From assembly GCA_021818925.1 (NCBI GenBank), contig JAKASU010000001.1:377568-441567 (forward strand): DNA of 64,000 nt. The letters run 5' to 3'. The notes beneath the pieces are model-generated. The model did not search any database. It saw nothing but the letters and a program-made list of their open reading frames with translations, and had not been told where the DNA came from. Every line of letters starts with the position of its first letter. The stretch's first letter is position 1. Made by a program: the position numbers and the translations under genes. The stretch is from Microcaldota archaeon (GTDB lineage Archaea > Micrarchaeota > Micrarchaeia > Micrarchaeales > CABMGC01). This document shows positions 1 to 6,823 of this stretch, piece by piece.

Positions 1-16
1 GGCTTAAATATCTGAC

Positions 17-589
17 ATGACGAGTATCACCATGGGGGCTGATTGGAAGAAGTTTCTTGCGGTAGCCGCTCCTTTCATGCTGCTGGCATCGGTTTCCTCG
101 GCGCACGCCATTCTGTTTTCTTGGACAAGCATATTCAGCAACATATGGAACAGCATCTGGAACAGCATAGCCTCTATACTGCACATCCAGACCACATCGG
201 CGCAACAGCAGTTCGCCGACAGGCTTGGAGAGCTCCAGGCGAACGAGACATCGCTGGCGCGGTTCTACCTGGCCAACGTTGGCAAGTACGCCAAGCAGTA
301 CAACGTGAGCGTGAACACGAGCTGGGCCGTCAGGGTTACGGACGTAAACTCCACGACGAGCCCCGTCATAGGCAGGCTCACAGCTGTGTGGAACCAGACG
401 AGCCAGACGCTGGGCATATACGACGGCATAGTCAACACCACCGGGATACCGACCTTCTGGGTGAACGTGACTCACAGCTCCTTCATGTCGCTGACGAAGG
501 ATGCGATAGACCAGAGCGTGTACGGCGCCGTGGCTGACATTGGAATAGCCGAGGCGACCCACTCGGTCTCGTACGGGCGCGTGGGCTAG
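17..589 (+). CDS. secreted hypothetical protein with signal peptide
   Basis: A 190-residue protein that I do not recognise. A positively charged start is followed by a hydrophobic stretch ending in AHA at about residues 28-30, as in a signal peptide, so it is probably exported. The mature part has several Asn-x-Thr/Ser sites (NTS, NST, NQT, NTT, NVT), common in archaeal surface proteins. An in-frame ATG at 32 (MGADWKK) gives a more compact signal peptide and may be the true start. The next gene downstream is also a surface protein. No catalytic motif is visible. Confidence 0.6.
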   Translation: MTSITMGADWKKFLAVAAPFMLLASVSSAHAILFSWTSIFSNIWNSIWNSIASILHIQTTSAQQQFADRLGELQANETSLARFYLANVGKYAKQYNVSVNTSWAVRVTDVNSTTSPVIGRLTAVWNQTSQTLGIYDGIVNTTGIPTFWVNVTHSSFMSLTKDAIDQSVYGAVADIGIAEATHSVSYGRVG

Positions 590-630
590 CCGCACGCTCT
601 CTGACAAAGTTATAAAAAGCTTTTAGTTTA

Positions 631-1152
631 GTGGATATGAGTGATTGTGTGGAAAAGAACCTGATGTACGTTGCAGGTATCCTAGTAGTGATAATTGTAG
701 CAGCATTCATCCTCCTCTCCGGATTCGCAAGCGCGCCTACGGCAACAACCACCGTTACGCAGAACCTCACCACTGTTAGCGTTGCGCCTGTAACAACCAC
801 GATAGTTAAGAACCTTACAACTGCAACAGGACCGAACCTTGCAACTTGCAACGGCTACGAATACTCATTAAGCAAGCCGTTCTACGGCATAACCGGGTCG
901 TGCGGATGGCGCGCCTCGCTGGTCAACATAACAATATACGGAGGGGCATTCTACAATACTACTATAGCTTTCGTTGAGCAGAACACGACAAATGCGCCTG
1001 TGAACTTCACGGCCTCAGTGGTGCCCTGCCAGAGCAGCGACGTGCAGCCGTTCTACCTTCCTACAGGAAACTACAAGGTGAGCTTTAGGACGGGGGCTGC
1101 GGACAGCGCTGTGTCATGCGGCAACGCGACGATGAGGATAAGCATCTCCTGA
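631..1152 (+). CDS. membrane-anchored extracellular hypothetical protein
   Basis: The protein has 173 residues, with one hydrophobic segment at about residues 12-31 after a short charged N-terminus, then a Thr/Val/Asn-rich linker and a small outer domain with four cysteines that could form disulfides. This N-in, single-anchor form is shared by several proteins in the window. A TATA-like stretch with TATAAAAAG lies at about 611-619, so the transcript has almost no leader. The ATG at 637 (residue 3) is a possible alternative start. Function unknown; a pilin-like or surface protein is possible but unproven. Confidence 0.6.
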   Translation: MDMSDCVEKNLMYVAGILVVIIVAAFILLSGFASAPTATTTVTQNLTTVSVAPVTTTIVKNLTTATGPNLATCNGYEYSLSKPFYGITGSCGWRASLVNITIYGGAFYNTTIAFVEQNTTNAPVNFTASVVPCQSSDVQPFYLPTGNYKVSFRTGAADSAVSCGNATMRISIS

Positions 1153-1162
1153 AGCGGGCGGC

Positions 1163-1696
1163 TCACTTCTTCAGCAGGTCGGCGTACTCCTTCCTGAACT
1201 TCCTTACCTTGGGCGAGATGACCAGCATGCAGTAGGGCTGCAGCGGGTTCTTCTTGAAGTAGTTCCTGTGGTAGTCCTCGGCCTTGTAGAAGGCCTTGAA
1301 GGGGACGAGCTGGGTGACGAGCGGCCTGCTGTATATCCCGCGCTCCTCGATCTCCTTCATCACCTCCATGGCGACGCGCTTCTGCTCCTCGCTGTGGTAG
1401 AATATCACAGACCTGTACTGCGCTCCTACATCGTTGCCCTGCCTGTTGGGCGTGGTTGGGTCGTGGACCGTGAAGAATACCTGGAGCAGTCGCCTGAAGG
1501 GCAGGACATCTGAATCGAAGGTTATCTGCGCCACCTCCGCGTGGCCTGTCGTGCCGGAGCACACCTGCTCGTACGTTGGGTTGGGAACAGTCCCGCCGGA
1601 ATAGCCCGGCTCGACGCTCTTCACGCCCCTGAGTTCGGAGAATATCGCTTCGGTGCACCAGAAGCAGCCGCTGCCCAGTGTTGCCGTCTCCTCCAC
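1163..1696 (-). CDS. msrA: peptide methionine sulfoxide reductase MsrA
   Basis: It reduces the S-form of methionine sulfoxide in oxidised proteins, with electrons from thioredoxin. The family signature GCFWC lies at residues 10-14, with Cys11 as the nucleophile. The downstream PGYSGG and the GHAEV motif, both typical of MsrA, are present. The length of 177 residues is normal. Translation probably starts at a GTG, since no in-frame ATG lies before the catalytic motif. It ends about 10 bases from the convergent surface-protein gene. An oxidative-stress role fits an aerobic, metal-exposed cell. Confidence 0.95.
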   Translation of the reverse strand: MEETATLGSGCFWCTEAIFSELRGVKSVEPGYSGGTVPNPTYEQVCSGTTGHAEVAQITFDSDVLPFRRLLQVFFTVHDPTTPNRQGNDVGAQYRSVIFYHSEEQKRVAMEVMKEIEERGIYSRPLVTQLVPFKAFYKAEDYHRNYFKKNPLQPYCMLVISPKVRKFRKEYADLLKK

Positions 1697-1740
1697 TAGG
1701 TTGTTTGCCAGCTTCTCATACTTATAGTTTGCTGGAGAGT

Positions 1741-2325
1741 TCAGATCTTCCTCGTCTCCAGGCCGTATCCCACTATTATAGCCCAGATGAGCTCGTCGTA
1801 GAAAAGTATCTCCTCCACTCCGCCGTGCCCCAGGCCAAATGTAACCTGCGAACCGGTGGCGAGGTTGAAGATGAAGAGCACGGTGACGAGTATGCCAACG
1901 AGCCCCGCAGCGAGAGAGTAGTATGAGAGGTAGCCCCTGAAGACCTTGAAGAAGGCGATCGCGGTTATGGCTGCGCCGTCGAATGCGACGAGGGCGGATA
2001 GTATGTGCGGCAGTCCGGTGGTCTCGGGGAACACGCCGACGCAGAAGCCCCCAAGGCCTATGATGAAGAAGGCGACAGACGCGTACTTCCTGTGCGCCTT
2101 GCAGAGGAAGTACGATGCGAGCACGAGAAGAAGGCCGAAGAGCATCATCGAGAGGTTGAAGATCGGTGCCGTGCTTCCGACGCCAAGGTCGCTTATGTAG
2201 TTGTTGGCCAGGCTGTAGTTCGGATAGAGGCGCTGAGCCACTATTATGAAGAACACGAGCTGTATCGATGCGAGGAGTATCGCCTTGCCGGCGAAGGCGG
2301 ATGCGTCGCGCACGGTCATTTTCAT
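1741..2325 (-). CDS. DUF998 family integral membrane protein
   Basis: This is a multi-pass membrane protein with about six hydrophobic helices. Features that recall the DUF998 family are NNYISDLG after the first helix, GxxxVGVFPE in the middle and [16 protein letters not shown] near the end. The function of the family is unknown. I chose the ATG at 2325 (MKMTVRD) over the upstream TTG at 2340. The gene precedes the left end of the integrated element and is probably original chromosomal sequence downstream of tRNA-Trp before insertion. Confidence 0.75.
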   Translation of the reverse strand: MKMTVRDASAFAGKAILLASIQLVFFIIVAQRLYPNYSLANNYISDLGVGSTAPIFNLSMMLFGLLLVLASYFLCKAHRKYASVAFFIIGLGGFCVGVFPETTGLPHILSALVAFDGAAITAIAFFKVFRGYLSYYSLAAGLVGILVTVLFIFNLATGSQVTFGLGHGGVEEILFYDELIWAIIVGYGLETRKI

Positions 2326-2393
2326 GCTAGTAGGTTGCAACTCAGGTTTAAATTATCTTTGATGGCGGTCAGTAATCTTATGAAAAGCATGCT

Positions 2394-2419
2394 TGGGGTT
2401 GCCGAGATTTGAACTCGGA
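2394..2419. repeat. left attachment repeat (copy of tRNA-Trp 3' end)
   Basis: This 26-bp sequence is identical to 9771-9796. It corresponds to discriminator A, the 3' acceptor strand and the T arm of the tRNA-Trp. It is read as the displaced end left by integration (attR or attL). It also forms the 3' end of the tRNA-like sequence 2394-2522. Confidence 0.75.
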
Positions 2420-2522
2420 TACCCGTCATTGCAGTAGCGGGCATGACGGGATTTGAACCAGCAACCTTAGACGGAAGAACTGACAAAGTTCGACGTGTAT
2501 CCTTTCTAGCCATAGCAACCCC
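2394..2522 (-). tRNA. tRNA-like sequence of unresolved identity, possibly intron-containing or a remnant
   Basis: On the minus strand the sequence begins GGGGTTG and ends CAACCCC plus A, so a 7-bp acceptor stem (8 bp if the next C is counted) closes 129 bases. The T arm (CCGAG, loop TTCAAAT, CTCGG) is perfect. A second T-arm-like GGTTCAAATCC lies about 60 bases upstream, and an 8-bp hairpin CCCGTCAT/ATGACGGG lies between. I could not fit a normal D arm and anticodon; base 8 is C where the other tRNAs here have T. It may be a tRNA with introns, a chimera made by integration, or a remnant whose acceptor match is chance. Confidence 0.3.
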
Positions 2523-2539
2523 GATTAAACACATTTGCC

Positions 2540-3090
2540 TGCAAATGAACCCCGGTTATTCATAGGTATATGCCGCTCCAAATTTATATAGACGCCGGGT
2601 GCGGTTTTATACTGAAACTGAACCCCAACCCAGACTGAGCCATAAGCTTGGGCGTAAGGCCAAGAATGGCTTAATCTTGGGTTTTGGTCGTCTTCTCCGC
2701 CTCATTTTGGCCTTCTCTACATGCCGCAAAATTCTCTACATGAACTTGGCAATCCATGTAGAGAAAAGTCTCGACGGAAACCCTCCAATCGGGGCTTTTT
2801 CACGAGGAACTACTGCACATCAATATTATAGCCGTCCATGTAGAGAGTCGTGTAGAGACTCTCCCGCCTCGCAGCCTCCGCCCGCCTTTAAGACGCCTTT
2901 GGGTGTCGCACGGCGGGCTACGGCTACTTTGTAGGACATGGCGGCGTTAAGGCTGATTTTGACCCCCCGCAAAATCAGCCGCTTGCTAGGTTGCTAGCTT
3001 AAAGTCCGTTGGGACGACCCCCTCGTGAGCTAATCCCTAAAGGATTAGCGATAGAGTGGTGGTTTTAAGGATTATAGGTTTCCTTGTAAC
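2540..3090. other. structured non-coding region with inverted repeats
   Basis: No convincing gene lies in this 550-base stretch; a 111-codon open frame at 2599-2934 has no recognisable protein features. It holds four copies of a 10-base word: CATGTAGAGA at 2755 and 2837, and its reverse complement TCTCTACATG at 2714 and 2733. A perfect 10-bp hairpin lies at 2951-2980 and a perfect 8-bp hairpin at 3029-3049. Iterated and palindromic sites next to an element end suggest a replication origin, recombination accessory sites or a structured RNA. None of these is proven. Confidence 0.5.
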
Positions 3091-3097
3091 GGGACAA

Positions 3098-3583
3098 TCA
3101 AGCCCTTTTCCTTATTTTGCATTGAGGGCTAGACAGCTTGTTCAGGTAGTATGCTATGATCACAACGTTGAGGGTTATCAGCAGCAAGATGATCTCCACG
3201 TTGTAATCCCTCAGGAACGAGGTGAGCGCATAGACCGCCGGAGTGCTCATGCCCACCGCCAGGGCCAGGGTTGGTAGCAAGGTAGTAGTGCAACCGCATA
3301 GGCCGCTGCCTAGCACGATTGTACCTACGCTGGGCACTGTGCCTATCGCTTTTGAGTTGTTTTTACGCGTGTTCCACATCGAGTATACAGCGATTGTCAT
3401 GAGAATGGAGGAACTTGCCACAAGCAGAAAAACCATATAAATTGGTACGGACAGCATGACTGCGCTGCCGCCCTGAATGTAGGCCAGATACCAGAACGCA
3501 AAAGAATAGGTTATCCCTAGAACAACCGTCAGGACAGCGTATTTTGGCTTATAGATTTCCCGAAGAGTATCATAAGATATCAA
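3098..3583 (-). CDS. four-helix membrane protein with Cys-Gly-Cys motif
   Basis: The protein has 161 residues and about four hydrophobic segments. Between helices two and three is the conserved-looking GSGLCGCTTTLLPTLAL; paired cysteines beside a membrane helix suggest metal or redox handling. It is the last gene of the leftward operon that begins with the secreted Cys-rich gene at 6022 and includes the cupredoxin. The stop of the upstream gene is only about 10 bases before this start, which is a TTG. Not recognised as a known transporter; a role in copper or other metal transfer is inferred from context. Confidence 0.6.
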   Translation of the reverse strand: MISYDTLREIYKPKYAVLTVVLGITYSFAFWYLAYIQGGSAVMLSVPIYMVFLLVASSSILMTIAVYSMWNTRKNNSKAIGTVPSVGTIVLGSGLCGCTTTLLPTLALAVGMSTPAVYALTSFLRDYNVEIILLLITLNVVIIAYYLNKLSSPQCKIRKRA

Positions 3584-3592
3584 CGCACCACC

Positions 3593-4687
3593 TTACGCCC
3601 CACAAGACGCTCCGCCGCCGCTGGGCTGCGCAAGAATCTTGTTTTTTATCAGATACTGGTTTACGCTTGCGTAGCCTGAATAACTTGAGAAGTTATAACC
3701 CATCACATCGCTGGAATTTACTTGGGAGTAGTTCCCTCCCTGTGAATCAAAATATGCGGCTATTTCAGCGTATTGCTGTGGGAATTGATATTGATAGAAA
3801 TATCTGGCAGCATCGAACATCTGACTTTGGTTTGCACCTTGATATGCAAGCAGTTCAATTAGGCCCAGAGCTGCTGCTCCGTGGTTGCAGTCTGGAAACG
3901 CCGTGGGATTATCGCAGCAAGGGCGGTACGAATGCGTGGCAACGTCGTACATCAGAGCCTGCTGCTGTGAGTTCAGGCTTATGATATTCAATTCGCCTAA
4001 TTGCAGTTTTCCCAGCGGACCATAGCCGCCCGTACTGGCAAAATACCGGCTTGCTACGTATTCAGGAGTGATTTTCTGATTCAGGGAGGCGTTGCTATTT
4101 ATCTGCTCGGCATATGGAACACTCGCGTTGATTATTGGTCCGGCATTTATTATTGTATTGTTGTTGTTTATGCCCAAAGACCACAGAACGAGTTGGATAA
4201 ACTCAGTGTTTGTAGCGTTGAATTGTATATAACCATTGTATGTTCCGTTTAATATCTCCTCTTCAACAGGAGTTAGTGGCTGTCTAGAATTGTTGAGTAT
4301 AATCGATAGGTTTGATGGATTCAACGCTCCTGTTTCTACAAGCTTATGTACGCTATCCCCCCACTTAAAAGGTAATGTGTAGCCTGTAGTGGGAATTACC
4401 TGCGCGGCTAATAGCGTTTGATTTATCGTGTTGTCGCCAGGTGTTTTTGCTGCGTTAGTTGTGATATTATTGTAAATGTTAGACGTATTAGTTGTTGCTG
4501 GATGGGCGGCATCAAAGTTTCCAAATATATTTATATGTGATATTGAAATGGCTGCGAATGAAACCACCATAACCAGAAGCACCATGAGCGCAGTATAATA
4601 ATGCAAGTGCTTTGCCCCCACCACACTTCTATTCTTGCCTTTCCTGAGATTGCGCTCCTTTGTCGTATTTGATTTCTTTTTTTGCAT
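3593..4687 (-). CDS. membrane-anchored extracellular protein with PCC...CNHG cysteine motif
   Basis: The protein has 364 residues. A very basic cytoplasmic start (about 27 residues) is followed by one membrane helix at about residues 31-50, then a large outer domain rich in Asn-x-Thr/Ser. Near residue 265 is RPCCDNPTAFPDCNHG, a compact cluster of three cysteines and a histidine that could bind a soft metal. It recalls proteins with a PCYCGC-type motif, though I cannot confirm membership. The gene sits between the cupredoxin and the CGC membrane protein in one operon, so an extracytoplasmic role in copper binding or transfer is likely. Confidence 0.6.
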   Translation of the reverse strand: MQKKKSNTTKERNLRKGKNRSVVGAKHLHYYTALMVLLVMVVSFAAISISHINIFGNFDAAHPATTNTSNIYNNITTNAAKTPGDNTINQTLLAAQVIPTTGYTLPFKWGDSVHKLVETGALNPSNLSIILNNSRQPLTPVEEEILNGTYNGYIQFNATNTEFIQLVLWSLGINNNNTIINAGPIINASVPYAEQINSNASLNQKITPEYVASRYFASTGGYGPLGKLQLGELNIISLNSQQQALMYDVATHSYRPCCDNPTAFPDCNHGAAALGLIELLAYQGANQSQMFDAARYFYQYQFPQQYAEIAAYFDSQGGNYSQVNSSDVMGYNFSSYSGYASVNQYLIKNKILAQPSGGGASCGA

Positions 4688-4695
4688 TGATTTAC

Positions 4696-5466
4696 CTATT
4701 CTACTATTATTTTACCGTACATTCCCATCTGTGCATGTCCAGGATACATGCAGATATACCAATATGTTCCGGTATTGGCGAAGGCAGTAGTATAGTTATA
4801 TTCCGATGCCGAACCCCCGGAATAATTGGCATGTGGTATTATCGGCATCATGGACACTATGCCATTCATAGCAGACATCGGCATGTATTGATACGGCGGC
4901 CCTGTGGCAGTCATTATTACATTGTGGTACTCGCTAGAGTCTAGATTTATAAATTCCACATGGACTATCGCGTCCCTTGGTATTATTAGGGTAGGATCTA
5001 TCAACCCATATATGACAAATGCATTGCCGGAGCTGTTGGAATCATACAAAGGCGGTTGCGCACGCGTCAGATTAATCGCACGTTGCGCACCCATTGCAAG
5101 TATGACCAACGTGATGTTGCTAGAGGTGAACAGCACAGTATTGTTATCTGGATACGCGTGCGCGTAAGAAGGCAATTTATTTGTATCTGCTTCGGCTGTG
5201 CTTATATTTATTCGTGTGTTCAGAACAGAGCCTCCAGTTCCGCCCATCATGCCGGCGTAGCCTCCTGAGCCTCCATTCATCATGCTACTGAACATGCCTG
5301 CACCCATCATTCCGGCTATCCCATTCATCATGTTAAAACCAGATACGTTGAGGACCAGCAGAATTATAATCACTACAAGAAGCAGCACCACTACTAAAAG
5401 CAACGAAGTGGCGTTTATTATCGTATTCTTGCGTTTCGCATGTTTTGTAATGAAATCACCCGCCAC
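4696..5466 (-). CDS. membrane-anchored cupredoxin (sulfocyanin-like blue copper protein)
   Basis: One membrane helix near residues 19-42 is followed by a Met-rich linker (repeated MM pairs, about 45-75), a plausible soft-metal binding region. The C-terminal half is a cupredoxin domain: a His in EYHNV and the final CMYPGHAQM loop give the Cys, His and Met ligands of a type 1 copper site. It probably carries electrons or holds copper outside the cell. The GTG start overlaps the end of the upstream Cys-rich gene, showing translational coupling. Its place beside the copper ATPase favours a resistance role over a respiratory one. Confidence 0.8.
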   Translation of the reverse strand: MAGDFITKHAKRKNTIINATSLLLVVVLLLVVIIILLVLNVSGFNMMNGIAGMMGAGMFSSMMNGGSGGYAGMMGGTGGSVLNTRINISTAEADTNKLPSYAHAYPDNNTVLFTSSNITLVILAMGAQRAINLTRAQPPLYDSNSSGNAFVIYGLIDPTLIIPRDAIVHVEFINLDSSEYHNVIMTATGPPYQYMPMSAMNGIVSMMPIIPHANYSGGSASEYNYTTAFANTGTYWYICMYPGHAQMGMYGKIIVE

Positions 5467-6022
5467 AGCAATCCTCTAAGTTGATGAGCGTTACGACTTG
5501 GCTGACATTGTAGTTATAGTTTTTTATCATGTATTTGGCAAGACCGGCGTGTGCATACCATGCCCAGCATTGGCAGCAACACCAACTCTTGTCTTGGGTA
5601 AGAGACGCTGCCTGAGTGAATGTCACGTTCTGGCTCTGGTTGAGCGTTATGTTATCGTAATAGCCTAGCATTTGCTTGACCTGCGACACTGAAACGTTAT
5701 ATGGATTTTGTGGTATTGCGCTTATATTAGAATAATTTTTTAGGCCCGCGATTTGCTGCTGATAGTGGTTCCAGTCCATAGGGCTGCAGCAGGAACCCTG
5801 AAAGTATGCGTTGTTTGGCTGGGAATCCACAGAATTATATATTGCTGCCTTATTTCCAAGGTAAGCGCACTGGTCACTTGTAGCACTGCTCAACGCAGTG
5901 AACTGCGCAAATTCGGGGGTACTCTGCGCGCTTGCAGAGTGTCCTGACAGAAGTACGAATGAAACCGCAGCTATGACTATGATAGTTATTGCTGCAAGCA
6001 ATGGGATAACATACCTGGCCAT
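5456..6022 (-). CDS. secreted cysteine-rich protein, first gene of the leftward operon
   Basis: The 188-residue protein has an N-terminal hydrophobic segment (signal peptide or anchor) and a mature part with clustered cysteines: GSCCSPMDW, WCCCQCW and a terminal EDCCGG. Such density outside the cell suggests binding of copper, silver or mercury. I chose the ATG at 6022 over the GTG at 6031. The gene shares a short AT-rich divergent promoter with the PadR-TRASH regulator, so both arms are likely controlled together. Spacing of its CC and CxC motifs resembles the next-but-one gene, suggesting distant kinship. No named family recognised with confidence. Confidence 0.65.
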   Translation of the reverse strand: MARYVIPLLAAITIIVIAAVSFVLLSGHSASAQSTPEFAQFTALSSATSDQCAYLGNKAAIYNSVDSQPNNAYFQGSCCSPMDWNHYQQQIAGLKNYSNISAIPQNPYNVSVSQVKQMLGYYDNITLNQSQNVTFTQAASLTQDKSWCCCQCWAWYAHAGLAKYMIKNYNYNVSQVVTLINLEDCCGG

Positions 6023-6034
6023 TTTATACACGCA

Positions 6035-6097
6035 TATATCGTACTTAGATATATCATAGCCAAATATATAAATATTTTATCAAAGAGAAGATATACT
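6035..6097. promoter_or_regulatory. divergent AT-rich promoter between regulator and secreted Cys-rich operon
   Basis: Sixty-odd bases separate the two divergent starts. They contain overlapping TATA-like stretches (AAATATATAAATA near 6062-6074) usable on both strands, and a repeated TATATC word at about 6034 and 6051 that could be an operator. The regulator start at 6098 is about 30 bases from the TATA centre, giving a nearly leaderless mRNA. Confidence 0.55.
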
Positions 6098-6526
6098 ATG
6101 GGAAAAGACAAAGTCAAAATAACAAACATGGTCAAGTTTTATACATTAGCACTTTTGTATGAGAAACCTAGACATGGATACGAGATAATTAAAAGCCTAA
6201 GTAATACCCTGAACAAAGGAGTGAGTGCTGGGGAAATATACCCTTTTCTAGAACTACTTAATAAAAACAATTATATTTCATTTAGAACAGAAAAATTAAG
6301 AGGTAAGAAAACCTACCATCTAACCAAAGAGGGGCGGAATTTAGTTAAAGAGCTATTTGTCCGATCGGAAGCCTTGGCAAATGCGCTAATCGAAACTAGG
6401 TTAGAAGTATGTGCGCATTGTAATTGTGAAATCTACAAAGGAGGGGTTGAAGAGAGAATTAAAGGGCGCACACTAAGATTCTGTTGCAAGTATTGTGCAA
6501 AATCCTACACGAGTAAAAGTGGATAA
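6098..6526 (+). CDS. PadR-type winged-helix regulator with C-terminal TRASH-like metal domain
   Basis: Residues 1-90 form a PadR-like winged helix (HGYEIIKSL, then YPFLELLNKNNYI and the TYHLTKEG wing). Residues 105-138 hold CAHCNCE and CCKYC, the cysteine pattern of TRASH domains that sense or carry copper and related metals. The protein is therefore probably a copper-responsive repressor of both divergent operons. Known archaeal copper regulators join TRASH to a different, Lrp-like DNA-binding domain; the PadR join is unusual. It starts the rightward operon with the two microproteins and the ATPase. Confidence 0.8.
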   Translation: MGKDKVKITNMVKFYTLALLYEKPRHGYEIIKSLSNTLNKGVSAGEIYPFLELLNKNNYISFRTEKLRGKKTYHLTKEGRNLVKELFVRSEALANALIETRLEVCAHCNCEIYKGGVEERIKGRTLRFCCKYCAKSYTSKSG

Positions 6527-6527
6527 T

Positions 6528-6671
6528 ATGGTCGAAGACCCAGTATGTAAGATGGACGTGAAGGAAAATGCCAAATTTAAGAGCAGGTTTAAGGGCAAAG
6601 AGTACTGCTTTTGCTCTCTCGGATGCAAAGAAAAGTTTGATAAGTCACCTGAAGAATATACGAAATGGTAG
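6528..6671 (+). CDS. 47-residue YHS/TRASH-domain microprotein
   Basis: This short gene starts one base after the regulator stop. It encodes MVEDPVCKMDV..., with DPVCKM at the start and YCFCSLGCKEKF in the middle, the full YHS pattern (Cys at residues 7, 27, 29 and 33). Such domains bind or pass on soft metals and occur at the N-terminus of copper ATPases; the ATPase two genes downstream has its own copy. A role as a free copper chaperone for the ATPase or the regulator is inferred. Confidence 0.75.
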   Translation: MVEDPVCKMDVKENAKFKSRFKGKEYCFCSLGCKEKFDKSPEEYTKW

Positions 6672-6817
6672 GTATGGAATATCAATGCAGTATATGTGGA
6701 CTGCACTACCAAAACAAAAAATTTGCAGATAACTGCTACCTATGGTGCTCCGCACACGATAGTTGCAATCTTGAAATAACAAAAAACTCTTTAGAAGTAA
6801 AGAAAAAGAAAAGATGA
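6665..6817 (+). CDS. second small Cys-rich microprotein
   Basis: The stop of the preceding microprotein overlaps this gene's first possible ATG at 6665; the ATG at 6674 gives a 47-residue form. It encodes MEYQCSICGLHYQ with further cysteines in NCYLWCSAHDSC and a Lys-rich tail. The CxxC...C...C spacing resembles a TRASH domain or zinc ribbon. Tight packing between the YHS microprotein and the ATPase supports a copper-handling job, perhaps as chaperone or sensor. Below usual gene-finder length limits, so likely to be missed. Confidence 0.65.
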   Translation: MVGMEYQCSICGLHYQNKKFADNCYLWCSAHDSCNLEITKNSLEVKKKKR

Positions 6818-6823
6818 AAATAA

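Noticed and set aside
2322..2534. 70-codon minus-strand frame over the tRNA-like sequence
   Set aside because: It is translation of tRNA-type sequence (GSNP and VQISATP come from T arms).
2599..2934. 111-codon open frame in the region next to the left attachment repeat
   Set aside because: No domain, odd composition, and it covers repeated boxes and lies before hairpins; the region looks non-coding.
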